Assembly: GCA_900548225.1 (NCBI GenBank)
Contig: URJM01000004.1
Span: 1 to 49,799 of the forward strand
Length of the DNA stretch: 49,799 bases
From: an uncultured bacterium
GTDB taxonomy: Bacteria; Verrucomicrobiota; Lentisphaeria; Oligosphaerales; Oligosphaeraceae
Direction of reading: 5' to 3'
The first letter of the stretch is position 1. Each line of letters starts with the position of its first letter. A model generated the notes under the pieces. That model saw only the letters and a program-made list of their open reading frames with translations. It was not told where the DNA came from and searched no databases. The position numbers and the translations under genes are program-made. Shown in pieces: positions 1 to 8,581 of this stretch.

Positions 1-766
1 GGCGATGATAGTGCGTTCAAGAGCGCGTGAAAGCAGCGCGGCGCGAACCTTTTTTCACCAAAAGCCCCATTGCGGACGACAATCCGCAATGGGGCTTTTT
101 TGGTGAAAAAAGAGAACAGGGAGAAGAAATTAGAAAGTAGTGCGTGCCCACTATGCAGTGGGCGTCCAAAGTAGAGAACAGGGAGAAGAATGTTGAAGGT
201 AGGGAATAGGGAGAAGAGGGTAGAAAGCAGTGCGTGGCCACTATGCAGTGGGCGTCCATCGAGCACGGCATAGTTGCCGTGCGTGTAGAGTCCATGGAGG
301 GGTTTCACACAGGGGCGCACGGCAGAATTGCCGTGCGGGCGCGCCCACGCGCGCCATCCACGCACTACCTTCTACCTTCTTCTCCCTCCTCCCTACCTTG
401 CAGTGTGCTTCCGTCGACCACGGCAGAGTTGCCGCGCGGGTAGAGTACAGGGAAAAGATTCCCACAGGGACGCACGGCAGAATTGCCGTGCGGGCGCGCC
501 CACGCGCGCCATCCATGCACTACCTTCTCCCCTCTTCTCCCTACTCTCTACCTTGCAGTGTGCTTCCGTTGAGCACGGCAGAGTTGCCGTGCGTGTAGAG
601 TCAAGAGGAAAGGTTCATATAAGGTCGCCCGCACGGCAGAGTTGCCGCGCGGGTAGAGTACAGGGAAAAGATTCCCACAGGGACGCACGGCAGAATTGCC
701 GTGCGGGCGCGCCCACGCGCGCCATCCATGCACTACCTTCTCCCCTCTTCTCCCTACTCTCTACTT
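1..766. repeat. Mosaic of palindromic and tandem repeats
   Basis: Seven copies of a short hairpin with consensus GCACGGCARARTTGCCGYGC lie at about 263-282, 317-336, 418-437, 472-491, 573-592, 631-650 and 685-704. Three of them (317, 472, 685) are followed by the same GC-rich palindromic stretch and then by a polypyrimidine tract ('CTACCTTCTCCCCTCTTCTC'-like), giving repeat periods of 155 and 213 bp. Upstream, 113-140 and 166-230 carry the purine-rich complement of that tract, and a second hairpin (GCCCACT/AGTGGGC) occurs twice near 146-163 and 237-253. The block is therefore a nest of direct and inverted copies. Its last pyrimidine tract supplies the stop codon of the neighbouring minus-strand gene. 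The reading frames that cross it are repeat translations. Function unknown. Confidence 0.9.
50..111. terminator. Long-stem bidirectional terminator-like hairpin
   Basis: A 27-base arm starting TTTTTTCACCAAAAGCCCC pairs with its complement across a six-base loop, the second arm having two extra T residues. The T-runs at both ends suit intrinsic termination in either direction. It sits just after a possible plus-strand reading-frame end (a TGA at 28-30 preceded by nine sense codons), so it may close a gene that lies outside the window. The stem is much longer than an ordinary terminator. Confidence 0.7.
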
Positions 767-3636
767 ACCACTATCCCTCCAAAGTCGACGCTGATATTTT
801 TCGAAGTGTTGCCGTGTTGGAGGGTGACGGTGGAGGTTTTTCCATCCCACCACCGGATATTCATGAGATAGAAGACTCTTGAGCCGTCCTGGAGGTCGTA
901 TGCTGCGAACTCCACGTCATCATTTGCTAGAATCCATCCCTTGTCGCATGCCTCCTTTTGCGTGGCGTCCGTTGCGAGTCTTCTGAGTGTGTCCTCATAG
1001 TCGTTTCGGATGGGGGATTCTGCGGGGTATTTATCTGACGCGAAGAAGACGACCTTTCCCTTGCCGACATTCCTGGTGACGACTCCGTCTGCGTCCATCC
1101 AGTCCTCTCCCAGGAGCCTTTCCAGAGTTGGCGTAGTTTCGTACAGGGGTGGTGCATCGTGTTTCAGGGATTTGCTCAGATGTCGCCGTGTAAGGAGGAG
1201 AGTGCCTCCATCCTCGACATATCTGGCCATCTTATCTGCATCTTCGTTTTCGAAGGAGTGCCATCCGAGCATTGCGACGACGGGGTATTTGCTCCAGTCT
1301 CCCTCCCATGGGAGCAGGTCTGGGTATCCCAGTGGCGTTCCGCTATACCATCCCTGTGGGGCGGCGGGGCACTTCTGGACATAAATCTGATCGAGTTTGC
1401 AGCGTGGATAGAAGACCCTGAGCAGGTCGAAGGACTCCTCCGCGGGACCGAAGCGCCATTGTTCGCCTTCGTTGCTCCAGACATTGGCCCGCCCGAAGCA
1501 CCTCCATCCGTCGTAGCGTCCCTGTATGATTGCGACGGGTGTGACGAGGCGTCCATTTCTCGGGTTGTGTTCCAGGAATTTCCTGAATCTATGATGTGCC
1601 TCCTGGTGGATTGCGCAGGCATGGCTGAATCGGTCATAGTCTGCGTATTCGCTTTCCATTCGGTAGAGTCCTTCCTCCGTATTGATTTCGGTGGCGCCGT
1701 TCATGTAGCTGGTGGCGAGGGACAGGAAGTACCTGTCTGCATGTTCGCTTGAATCGAGTGGACTGGAATTCCACTGGAGTGCCAGATGAGTTCCGAAGTC
1801 GCTTCTTCCGTATGCCCGTGACGCTCCCCTGAGCGCTGCAAGAACCAGTGGCTCGGGACCATACATCTGTTCTGCGAGGAGTGTGTCGTATCCTGCCTGG
1901 AAGAAGTATCTGAAGAGCGTCGACGGTCCGGAGTGGCGTGTGGAGGCTCCTCGGGCGGTCTTGAGGTTCTCGATGAAATACTCGGCGGCCTCCTTCATGT
2001 CCCGTGCCTTTCGTGGATTGAAGAACCACCATGCCTCCGCGCCATCGCGTGTCGGTCGGATATGTGGCTGGATTCCTCCCGGGGTGACTCCCCTGGAGAG
2101 GATGTCCGCGTATGGTTCCTGGAGTTCGCCGCTTCCCCAGATCTTGTTTCCCCAGTAGCAGAAAGACCCGTCGTTTTCGTGCGCCCTCTGTCCGAGATAG
2201 AGTGGTCCTTCGACCAGGTCCGGAGTAGGCGTGGTCGCCATGCCCGGGACCTCCCGTCCGTCGACCATGAGCGTATAGTGGAGTCCGAGGTCGTTGAGGA
2301 GCGGGATGATCTTCTGCCAGGGTGTCGGGTCGAGGCTTCTGCCTCCTCCCCAGCGGTACGAGTGTCTGAAGCAGATGTAGTTGCCGATGTGGTTTGCGAC
2401 ATACCATTCCAGGAACCACTCCAGCTCCGGGAGTGCAGGCGGGATATACACGTCATCGCCTGTGCCGAGGAAGACGGGGGATTCGCCCTTCGGGGTCATC
2501 TCCACCGTGATGGAATCGGAATGGGTCTCCGATGCAAAGGTAATTTGCTCGAGCTTCCGTGTGAGCGGGGGCAGCTCAAGCGCGTGGAGGCCAGCCTTGC
2601 CGAATCTGTGCTGGACTCCGTTTGCAACGACAGTAAGATTGTCGACAGTGGTGCGGACGAGTGCGGCGAAGGAGTCGCCTTCGGAGACGCACTCCGGTGC
2701 GCCGATTACCTCGAAGTCGTGGTTTCCCAGGTGAAGCAGGTCAATGCCCTGCAGGACAAACCCCACGGCGGAGGGGTAGTCGTTGAGCAGCTGGATCTTC
2801 AGCGTATGGCGTCCTGGCGCGAGCACGCCAGCATCGAAGGTGTACTCTGGCCTCCGGACGATGCAGGAATACTTTTCACCCTTGAAGACTTCCCGTCCGT
2901 CGATGGAGATTTTGCATTCGAGCCAGTCTCGCCGCGAGAGGTTTTCCCCGAGGTAGTTGAGTGACGGGAATCGTGCCTGGGCAGGTGCCAGAAGCGGCAG
3001 TGGGTTTTCCGCGCCCTTCGGGGCGAGCCTGGGGCTGCCTGTCCACAGGGCGCCGGTGCAGTTTCGCGCGCCGATGCGGACGATTGCGCACGCGGCGTCA
3101 CTGGGCATGGTGAACTCCTGGGAGAGCAGTGTCCAGTCGTGGGTGCCTTCGGGGAATGGGAGTTCTACGACCAGGTCCGGTTCGTCGAATGCGTCATCCG
3201 GATGCCGTCCCTCCTTTTGCCGGTATACCTCCAGTCTGAGCGACGCATAGTCCTCGCATACGAGTTCCCTTGACTTGAACGGGATGGCGAGGGTGGTGGT
3301 TTCGCCTGGGTGCAGCTCGTCCCTATGGAGTTTGGCGTATGCGTTTCTTGGGTGCAGGTCTCCGTGGCACGGCACTTCGAGGGCGTATGCCTCGCCGCAG
3401 GTGTCGTCCTTGACGAGTGCGTCGTCGATTGCCATTGAGATGGCGTATGGTGCGCCGCACTCAGCCCGAAGCCGCCAGAAATAGTCCGTTTCGCCGATGA
3501 GCCTGATGCGGTGCGTGGCCGGTCCCTCGAAGGGTTTTTCGACCTCGAAATCGTAGGTCGCCTCTCCGCAGGGCGGGATGTACCCCGACCTGTCGCCAGT
3601 CTGGCGATGGATGAGAATCTGCCGGTGGAAGTTCAT
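754..3636 (-). CDS. Glycoside-hydrolase-like protein, putative TIM barrel with trimerisation-type domain
   Basis: A 960-residue protein starting at ATG 3636, chosen because GGGAGG lies five bases upstream; the longer frame begins inside the preceding gene. I do not recognise a specific family. The N-terminal ~430 residues look like beta-sandwich, carbohydrate-binding-like material. The middle (~430-760) is rich in aromatic and acidic residues (WFLEWY, FRHSYRWGGG, LALQWNSSP), as in a TIM-barrel glycosidase. Residues ~790-900 (YPVVAMLGWHSF, YVEDGGTLLL, GKGKVVFFAS) resemble the class-I-amidotransferase-like fold seen as the trimerisation domain of GH42 beta-galactosidases. No signal peptide is evident. 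It lies 25 bp after an AMP-ligase gene and is probably co-transcribed with it. The stop codon falls in the polypyrimidine tract of the flanking repeat block. The substrate cannot be inferred. Confidence 0.75.
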   Translation of the reverse strand: MNFHRQILIHRQTGDRSGYIPPCGEATYDFEVEKPFEGPATHRIRLIGETDYFWRLRAECGAPYAISMAIDDALVKDDTCGEAYALEVPCHGDLHPRNAYAKLHRDELHPGETTTLAIPFKSRELVCEDYASLRLEVYRQKEGRHPDDAFDEPDLVVELPFPEGTHDWTLLSQEFTMPSDAACAIVRIGARNCTGALWTGSPRLAPKGAENPLPLLAPAQARFPSLNYLGENLSRRDWLECKISIDGREVFKGEKYSCIVRRPEYTFDAGVLAPGRHTLKIQLLNDYPSAVGFVLQGIDLLHLGNHDFEVIGAPECVSEGDSFAALVRTTVDNLTVVANGVQHRFGKAGLHALELPPLTRKLEQITFASETHSDSITVEMTPKGESPVFLGTGDDVYIPPALPELEWFLEWYVANHIGNYICFRHSYRWGGGRSLDPTPWQKIIPLLNDLGLHYTLMVDGREVPGMATTPTPDLVEGPLYLGQRAHENDGSFCYWGNKIWGSGELQEPYADILSRGVTPGGIQPHIRPTRDGAEAWWFFNPRKARDMKEAAEYFIENLKTARGASTRHSGPSTLFRYFFQAGYDTLLAEQMYGPEPLVLAALRGASRAYGRSDFGTHLALQWNSSPLDSSEHADRYFLSLATSYMNGATEINTEEGLYRMESEYADYDRFSHACAIHQEAHHRFRKFLEHNPRNGRLVTPVAIIQGRYDGWRCFGRANVWSNEGEQWRFGPAEESFDLLRVFYPRCKLDQIYVQKCPAAPQGWYSGTPLGYPDLLPWEGDWSKYPVVAMLGWHSFENEDADKMARYVEDGGTLLLTRRHLSKSLKHDAPPLYETTPTLERLLGEDWMDADGVVTRNVGKGKVVFFASDKYPAESPIRNDYEDTLRRLATDATQKEACDKGWILANDDVEFAAYDLQDGSRVFYLMNIRWWDGKTSTVTLQHGNTSKNISVDFGGIVVSRE

Positions 3637-3661
3637 GCGCGCCTCCCTGCGGAATGATTGG

Positions 3662-5302
3662 CTATGCCTTGATTTCGTTTTGCTGCGCGACGAGCTGCTC
3701 GACGCCATACATCTTGCGGAGCTTCGGCTTCTCAATCTTTCCAGTGGGATTCCTGGGAACCTCGGCGAAGATCACCTTGCGCGGGCGCTGGTAGCGGGGC
3801 AGGGCGCGGCAGAACTCGTTCACCTCGTCCTCGGTCAGGGCGGCGCCTGGCTTCACCTCAATGACTGCGGCGGCGATTTCGCCAAGGCGCTGGTCCGGGA
3901 GACCAATCACCGCGACGTCCTTGATTGCGTCGTTCTTGCGCAGGAAGTCCTCGATCTGGACGGGGTAGAGATTCTCGCCTCCGGTGATGATGACATCCTT
4001 CTTGCGGTCTACGAGGTAGATGAAGCCGTCTTCCGACTCCTTCGCCATGTCCCCCGTGAAGAGCCAGCCGCCCTGGAGGGTCTCCCTGGTGGCCTTTTCA
4101 TCCTTGTAGTAGCATCTCATGACGCCGTCGCCCTTGAGTGCCAGCTCGCCCACTTCGCCTTTCCTGACGGTTTCGTGGTTTTCGTCGACGATTTTCGCCT
4201 GCCATCCGTATCCTGGGATTCCGATTGCACCCACGTGGTCGATGTTTTCGATGCCGAGATGGACTGCGCCTGGCCCGATTGATTCGCTGAGGCCGTAGTT
4301 TGTGTCGTATTCGTGATCCGGGAAGTACTTCTTCCAGCGCTTGATGAGGCTTGGGGGGACTGGCTGTGCGCCGATATGCATCAGGCGCCACTGGTCGAGA
4401 TGGTAGTTGCTAAGCTCGATTTCGCCGCGCTCGATGGCGTCCAGTATGTCCTGCGCCCAGGGGACAAGCAGCCACACAATCGTGCATCTCTCGTTGGAGA
4501 CGGTGCGGATGATCCACTCCGGCTTGACACCCTTTAGGAGGACTGCCTTGCCGCCGACCAGAAGGCTGCCGAACCAGTGCATCTTTGCGCCGGTGTGGTA
4601 GAGGGGAGGAATGCAGAGGAAAATGTCATCCTTCGTCTGGTGGTGGTGGTTCTGTTCAACCAGTGCTGCGTGGACAAGGCTCTTGTGGGGGTGGACGATT
4701 GCCTTGGGGAACCCCGTGGTGCCGCTGGAGAAGTAGATTGCCGCGTCATCCTCGTCGGTCAGCGGGATTCCAGGCGCCTCTGTGGAGCATCTGGCGACGA
4801 GGCTGTAGTATGGCTCGGCGAATGTCGGGCAGTCTCCTCCGACATAGAGGAGGGTTGTCTTTCTTGGGAGATGGTCGTAGATTGCCTCGATTCGCCCCGT
4901 GAATTCAGGTCCGAAGAGCAACAGGTCCACATCCGCCAGGTCGAGGCAGTATCTGATTTCCTCGGGGGTGTATCTGAAGTTCAGGGGGACGGCCATGCAT
5001 CCGCTCTTGAGGATGCCGAAGTAGATTGGGAGCCACTCCAGGCAGTTCATGAGGAGGATTCCGACCTTCGCGCCCCTTGGGAGACGGCGCGTCAGGAGGA
5101 AGTTTGCGAGGCGGTTCGCCTTCTCGTCAAACTGCTTCCAGGTCATCTCCGAACGGAACGAATCAACGGAACTGGCCTCGATCAGCGAATACTCCTTCCA
5201 GGATGCATGGCGTTTTTCCATTTCCTGGGGATTGATCTCCACCAGCGCGATGTCGTCCCCGTATTTCAGGGCGTTCTGCTCGAGTATTTCAGTGATTGGC
5301 AT
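3662..5302 (-). CDS. Acyl-CoA synthetase (AMP-forming, ANL superfamily)
   Basis: A 546-residue adenylate-forming ligase, the usual length for medium/long-chain acyl-CoA synthetases. It would activate a carboxylate with ATP and load it onto CoA. Visible motifs are the P-loop YFSSGTTGFPKAI (~residues 190-203), NYGLSES (A5), the LFTGD hinge region, VDRKKDVIITGGENLYP (A8) and the C-terminal catalytic lysine in NPTGKIEK (~residue 525). The start at 5302 is the first ATG, and homology of the N-terminus (ILEQNALKYGDDIALV) fits it. It shares a likely operon with the glycosidase-like gene downstream, an unusual pairing. The 271 bp upstream separate it from the divergent recJ. The acyl substrate is not predictable from the sequence. 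Confidence 0.93.
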   Translation of the reverse strand: MPITEILEQNALKYGDDIALVEINPQEMEKRHASWKEYSLIEASSVDSFRSEMTWKQFDEKANRLANFLLTRRLPRGAKVGILLMNCLEWLPIYFGILKSGCMAVPLNFRYTPEEIRYCLDLADVDLLLFGPEFTGRIEAIYDHLPRKTTLLYVGGDCPTFAEPYYSLVARCSTEAPGIPLTDEDDAAIYFSSGTTGFPKAIVHPHKSLVHAALVEQNHHHQTKDDIFLCIPPLYHTGAKMHWFGSLLVGGKAVLLKGVKPEWIIRTVSNERCTIVWLLVPWAQDILDAIERGEIELSNYHLDQWRLMHIGAQPVPPSLIKRWKKYFPDHEYDTNYGLSESIGPGAVHLGIENIDHVGAIGIPGYGWQAKIVDENHETVRKGEVGELALKGDGVMRCYYKDEKATRETLQGGWLFTGDMAKESEDGFIYLVDRKKDVIITGGENLYPVQIEDFLRKNDAIKDVAVIGLPDQRLGEIAAAVIEVKPGAALTEDEVNEFCRALPRYQRPRKVIFAEVPRNPTGKIEKPKLRKMYGVEQLVAQQNEIKA

Positions 5303-5573
5303 GGCTCTGCTTCTTTGCTTTGGAATTCCTCCGCGTCAAATATTGCGGACAAGTCGGTTAGTATAATGCCTTTATGGATACGCACCGTGCGGGAGACGGC
5401 CAATGTCGCGGCGAAAGAGCCGCCGAAGCCCCCCCATCGCCCCCATGGAACCCAGGCGCCCCATGGCGGCATGGCGCGGTTTTTCGCGGGGGCGGGGATG
5501 GGCTTTCACCTTGAATTCCGCCAAATCGGGCGTATAGTAGTCCTGAATGCTTTAATATAGGAATAGAAAGACA
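5303..5573. other. Divergent intergenic region
   Basis: 271 bp between the ligase (minus) and recJ (plus). On the minus strand a TATACT-like -10 is readable at about 5360-5367 without a convincing -35. The centre (5400-5500) is very GC-rich with poly-C runs and no open reading frame I would support. The recJ promoter lies at the right end. Confidence 0.5.
5511..5538 (+). promoter_or_regulatory. Sigma-70-type promoter for recJ
   Basis: TTGAAT (5511-5516) and TATAGT (5533-5538) are separated by 16 bp. Transcription would start about 30 bp before the recJ ATG. This is a sequence match only. The same TATAGT hexamer recurs as a plausible -10 upstream of the small basic protein gene at 32682-32921. 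Confidence 0.5.
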
Positions 5574-7406
5574 ATGGAATCAAACACACGACCGCACGAA
5601 CAGGAAAATCGAGTTTGGGAGTTTTACAAGCCTGACCAGGAGATGGTGAGCAAGCTTATGGACGAGGCGTCCGTTTCCCGTCCCATAGGGCTTGTGCTTG
5701 CCGCCCGGGGCGTCACTCCGGAGACAGTCCAGAGCTTCCTCCATCCGGACATGGAGAATCTGGGCGACCCGTATTTGCTTCCGGGGACGAAGGCCGCCGC
5801 GAAGCGCCTCTGGGAGGCCATCCAGAAGAGCCAGAGGATTATGATCCATGGCGACTACGACACCGACGGAATCACCGCCACCGCGCTGCTTGCGTGGGTC
5901 CTGCGGGAAAACGGCGCGATTGTCAGCTGCTATCTTCCCCACAGGATAGACGACGGGTATGGCTTGACCGCGGACTCCATCAACAAGAACGCGAAGGGGC
6001 ACTGCGACCTGTTGGTGACCGTAGACTGCGGCATCACCAGCTATGACGCAGTTGACGCGGCGCGTGCAATCAACCTCGACCTTATCATCACCGACCACCA
6101 CACCCCGGGGCCGACCCCGTTGCACGACGGGCTTTCCGGCGTGGGCTCCGTGGGTCTGGGGCTTCCCGCAAACACCAGCTCCGAGGAGTGGATGGTGGTC
6201 GTCGACCCGAAACTGCCCGGCGCCCCCCCCGAAACAGAGGATCTGGCGGGGGTCGGAGTCGCCTACAAGGTGGCGTCCGCCTTCCTGAAATACGGCATCG
6301 AGAACCAGATTGGCGGCGAGGAGACGGACCTCCATGCCGTGCTTGACCTGGTGGCGCTGGGAACCGTGGCGGACATCGTGCCGCTGCTCAACGAAAACCG
6401 CATCCTGGTCCGGCAGGGGCTCGAGGTGCTTTCAATGCAGACACGCCCGGGAGTCCACGAACTCTGCGACATCGCGAATGTGGGCGACGTCCTTGCGACA
6501 AGCGACATCACATACCGCCTCGCCCCGAGAATCAATGCGGCCGGCCGCATGGGGGACCCCACCGATTCACTCAAGTTGCTGGAGGCGCGGGATGTGGAGC
6601 ACGCGAAGGAGCTTGCGGTCATTCTGGACCAGTGGAACCGTGAACGCCAGACGATAGAGGAGCAGGTCGTCACCGAGGCGGAGGAGCAGATTGCGGAACG
6701 CTACCGTGTCGAGACTCCCCGCGGGTTGGACGTGGCGCGCTCAATCGTCGTATGGAGCGACTCCTGGCACCAGGGCGTGGTCGGAATCGTCGCAAGCCGT
6801 CTGACCCGCCGCTATCATCGTCCCAGCGTGGTTCTCACCCGGGACCCATCCGGCCAGTTCACCGGCAGCGCCCGCTCGCTGAGAACCCTCAATCTTGTCC
6901 AGGTGCTTGACGAATGCAAGGACACCCTCATACGCTTTGGCGGCCACGCCATGGCGGCCGGGCTTTCCCTCGAGGAGGAGAATCTCGAGAGATTCTGCGA
7001 CGAATTTGACGCGGCGGTCCAGAGGGTTCTGAGCATCGAGTCGATGCAGCCGACCCTTTCGATTTGCGGCGAGGTCGCCTTCTCCGAGATGGACGACGTC
7101 TTCTTCCAGGAGCTTCGCGAGCTGGAGCCCTTTGGCCACGGCAACACAGAGCCGATCTTCATCACCCGCAACGTCACTCCCGAGCGCCGTTTCCCGGCGG
7201 GGCGCACCCACACCCGTGGCGTCCTCAGGGACTCCCAGGGCGGCAGGATGCAGTTCATCGCCTTCTCAAGGATGCCCGACGACTTCCCCCCGCCCCCGTG
7301 GGACATCGTCTATTCCCCGCACATCAACCGATTCAACGACTGCGAGGTCCCGCAGCTTCGCATCCACGATGTGAGGCCGGCCGCGTTCCCTCCCGCGGAA
7401 CACTGA
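5574..7406 (+). CDS. recJ: Single-stranded-DNA-specific exonuclease RecJ
   Basis: A 610-residue DHH-superfamily 5'-3' ssDNA exonuclease acting in recombination and repair. The metal-binding motifs are clear: HGDYDTDGITATALL (~residues 92-106), TVDCGI (~150) and IITDHHTPG (~171-179). The DHHA1 nucleic-acid-binding domain follows, with RINAAGRMGDPTDSLKLL (~320-337) and the glycine-rich FGGHAMAAGLSLE (~454). An OB-fold-like C-terminus ends the protein. Length is normal for the family. The start has only a weak Shine-Dalgarno (AGGAA). It heads a plus-strand run of five genes with short gaps (40 bp to the next). Confidence 0.96.
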   Translation: MESNTRPHEQENRVWEFYKPDQEMVSKLMDEASVSRPIGLVLAARGVTPETVQSFLHPDMENLGDPYLLPGTKAAAKRLWEAIQKSQRIMIHGDYDTDGITATALLAWVLRENGAIVSCYLPHRIDDGYGLTADSINKNAKGHCDLLVTVDCGITSYDAVDAARAINLDLIITDHHTPGPTPLHDGLSGVGSVGLGLPANTSSEEWMVVVDPKLPGAPPETEDLAGVGVAYKVASAFLKYGIENQIGGEETDLHAVLDLVALGTVADIVPLLNENRILVRQGLEVLSMQTRPGVHELCDIANVGDVLATSDITYRLAPRINAAGRMGDPTDSLKLLEARDVEHAKELAVILDQWNRERQTIEEQVVTEAEEQIAERYRVETPRGLDVARSIVVWSDSWHQGVVGIVASRLTRRYHRPSVVLTRDPSGQFTGSARSLRTLNLVQVLDECKDTLIRFGGHAMAAGLSLEEENLERFCDEFDAAVQRVLSIESMQPTLSICGEVAFSEMDDVFFQELRELEPFGHGNTEPIFITRNVTPERRFPAGRTHTRGVLRDSQGGRMQFIAFSRMPDDFPPPPWDIVYSPHINRFNDCEVPQLRIHDVRPAAFPPAEH

Positions 7407-7446
7407 GTCCGTTTCGTCCAACCCACTTTCAACGCAAATCAGAACG

Positions 7447-8559
7447 ATGATTCCGCTTTTGGATTTGAAGTTGCAGTACTCCTCGATTGAGTCTGAGTTG
7501 ATTCCGTGCCTTCACGAGCTTTGCGCAAGCCAGCAGTTCATCCTCGGACCGAATGTGGAGAGGCTTGAACAGGAAATAGCAAAGTATTGCGGCGGCGGTT
7601 TCGGGTGCGGCGTTTCCTCAGGGTCCGACGCGCTCCAGATTGCCCTGATGGCCGAAAAGATCGCTCCGGGAGACGAGGTCATCACGACCCCGTATACCTT
7701 CTTCGCGACGGCCGGGGCGGTCTGCCGGTATGGCGCCACGCCTGTCTTTGTCGACATCGACCCTGCGACCTACAACATCGACGTCACCAGGATTGAGGAG
7801 AAGATCACCCCCAGGACGAAGGCGATCATCCCCGTGCACCTCTACGGGCAGAGCGCCGACATGGATCCCCTGATGGAGATTGCGCGGCGCCACGGGCTTG
7901 TCGTCATCGAGGATGCATGCCAGGCAATCGGCGCCGAGTACAAGGGTCGCCGCGTGGCGTCGATTGGCGACTATGGCGCGCTTTCCTTCTTCCCAAGCAA
8001 GAACCTGGGGTGCTTTGGCGACGGCGGCATGGTGGTCTGCACTGACGAGGCCAAGGCGAAGACCCTCGGGATTCTGCGCAACCACGGCATGGCCCCGCAA
8101 TACCACCATCACCTGATTGGCAGCAACTTCCGCCTGGATGCGCTTCAGGCGGCGGTGCTTCTCGTGAAGCTTCCGCACCTTGACTCATGGACGGCGGCAC
8201 GCCAGAAGAACGCCGCCGACTACAACGAACTCTTCGCAGGGGTCGAGGGCATCACAGTCCCCCAGGTGGCCGGGTATGCCACGCGCCATGTCTTCAACCA
8301 GTATGTCATCCGGATATCCGGCGGCCGCCGTGACGCCGTCTGGAACGGGCTCAAGTCCAGAGGCATCGGAAGCGCGGTCTACTATCCGATTCCGCTTCAT
8401 CTCCAGGAATGCTTCGAATCCCTTGGATACAAGAGGGGCGACTTCCCGGAGAGCGAAAGGGCGGCGGCCGAAACCCTGGCGCTGCCAATCTTCCCCGAAT
8501 TGACGACCGCGCAGAAGGAGGAGGTCGCCGCAACTGTCAAGGAACTCCTCGGAGAATAG
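7447..8559 (+). CDS. DegT/DnrJ/EryC1/StrS-family sugar aminotransferase
   Basis: A 370-residue PLP-dependent aminotransferase of the family that makes amino sugars on nucleotide-sugar precursors for surface polysaccharides. The Schiff-base lysine is K185 in SFFPSKNLGCFGDGG. Also present are the N-terminal MIPLLDLKLQY, the SGSDALQIAL cofactor loop, and PVHLYGQSADMDPL with VIEDACQAIGAEYKG ahead of the lysine. It most resembles WbpE/WlbC-type enzymes acting on 3-keto sugars, but the substrate is not determinable here. There is no recognisable Shine-Dalgarno before ATG 7447. The next gene, a lipid-exporter-like ABC protein 22 bp downstream, makes an envelope-glycan role likely. Confidence 0.92.
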   Translation: MIPLLDLKLQYSSIESELIPCLHELCASQQFILGPNVERLEQEIAKYCGGGFGCGVSSGSDALQIALMAEKIAPGDEVITTPYTFFATAGAVCRYGATPVFVDIDPATYNIDVTRIEEKITPRTKAIIPVHLYGQSADMDPLMEIARRHGLVVIEDACQAIGAEYKGRRVASIGDYGALSFFPSKNLGCFGDGGMVVCTDEAKAKTLGILRNHGMAPQYHHHLIGSNFRLDALQAAVLLVKLPHLDSWTAARQKNAADYNELFAGVEGITVPQVAGYATRHVFNQYVIRISGGRRDAVWNGLKSRGIGSAVYYPIPLHLQECFESLGYKRGDFPESERAAAETLALPIFPELTTAQKEEVAATVKELLGE

Positions 8560-8581
8560 GCTTGCGCACGGGCCATAGACG

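Noticed and set aside
1..30. C-terminus of a plus-strand gene ending in TGA at 28-30
   Set aside because: Only nine codons are visible; a terminator follows at 50-111, but there is too little to support a gene call.
230..882. Overlapping plus-strand reading frames across the left-hand repeats
   Set aside because: They are translations of the repeated palindromes, lack ribosome-binding sites and have repeat-driven composition.
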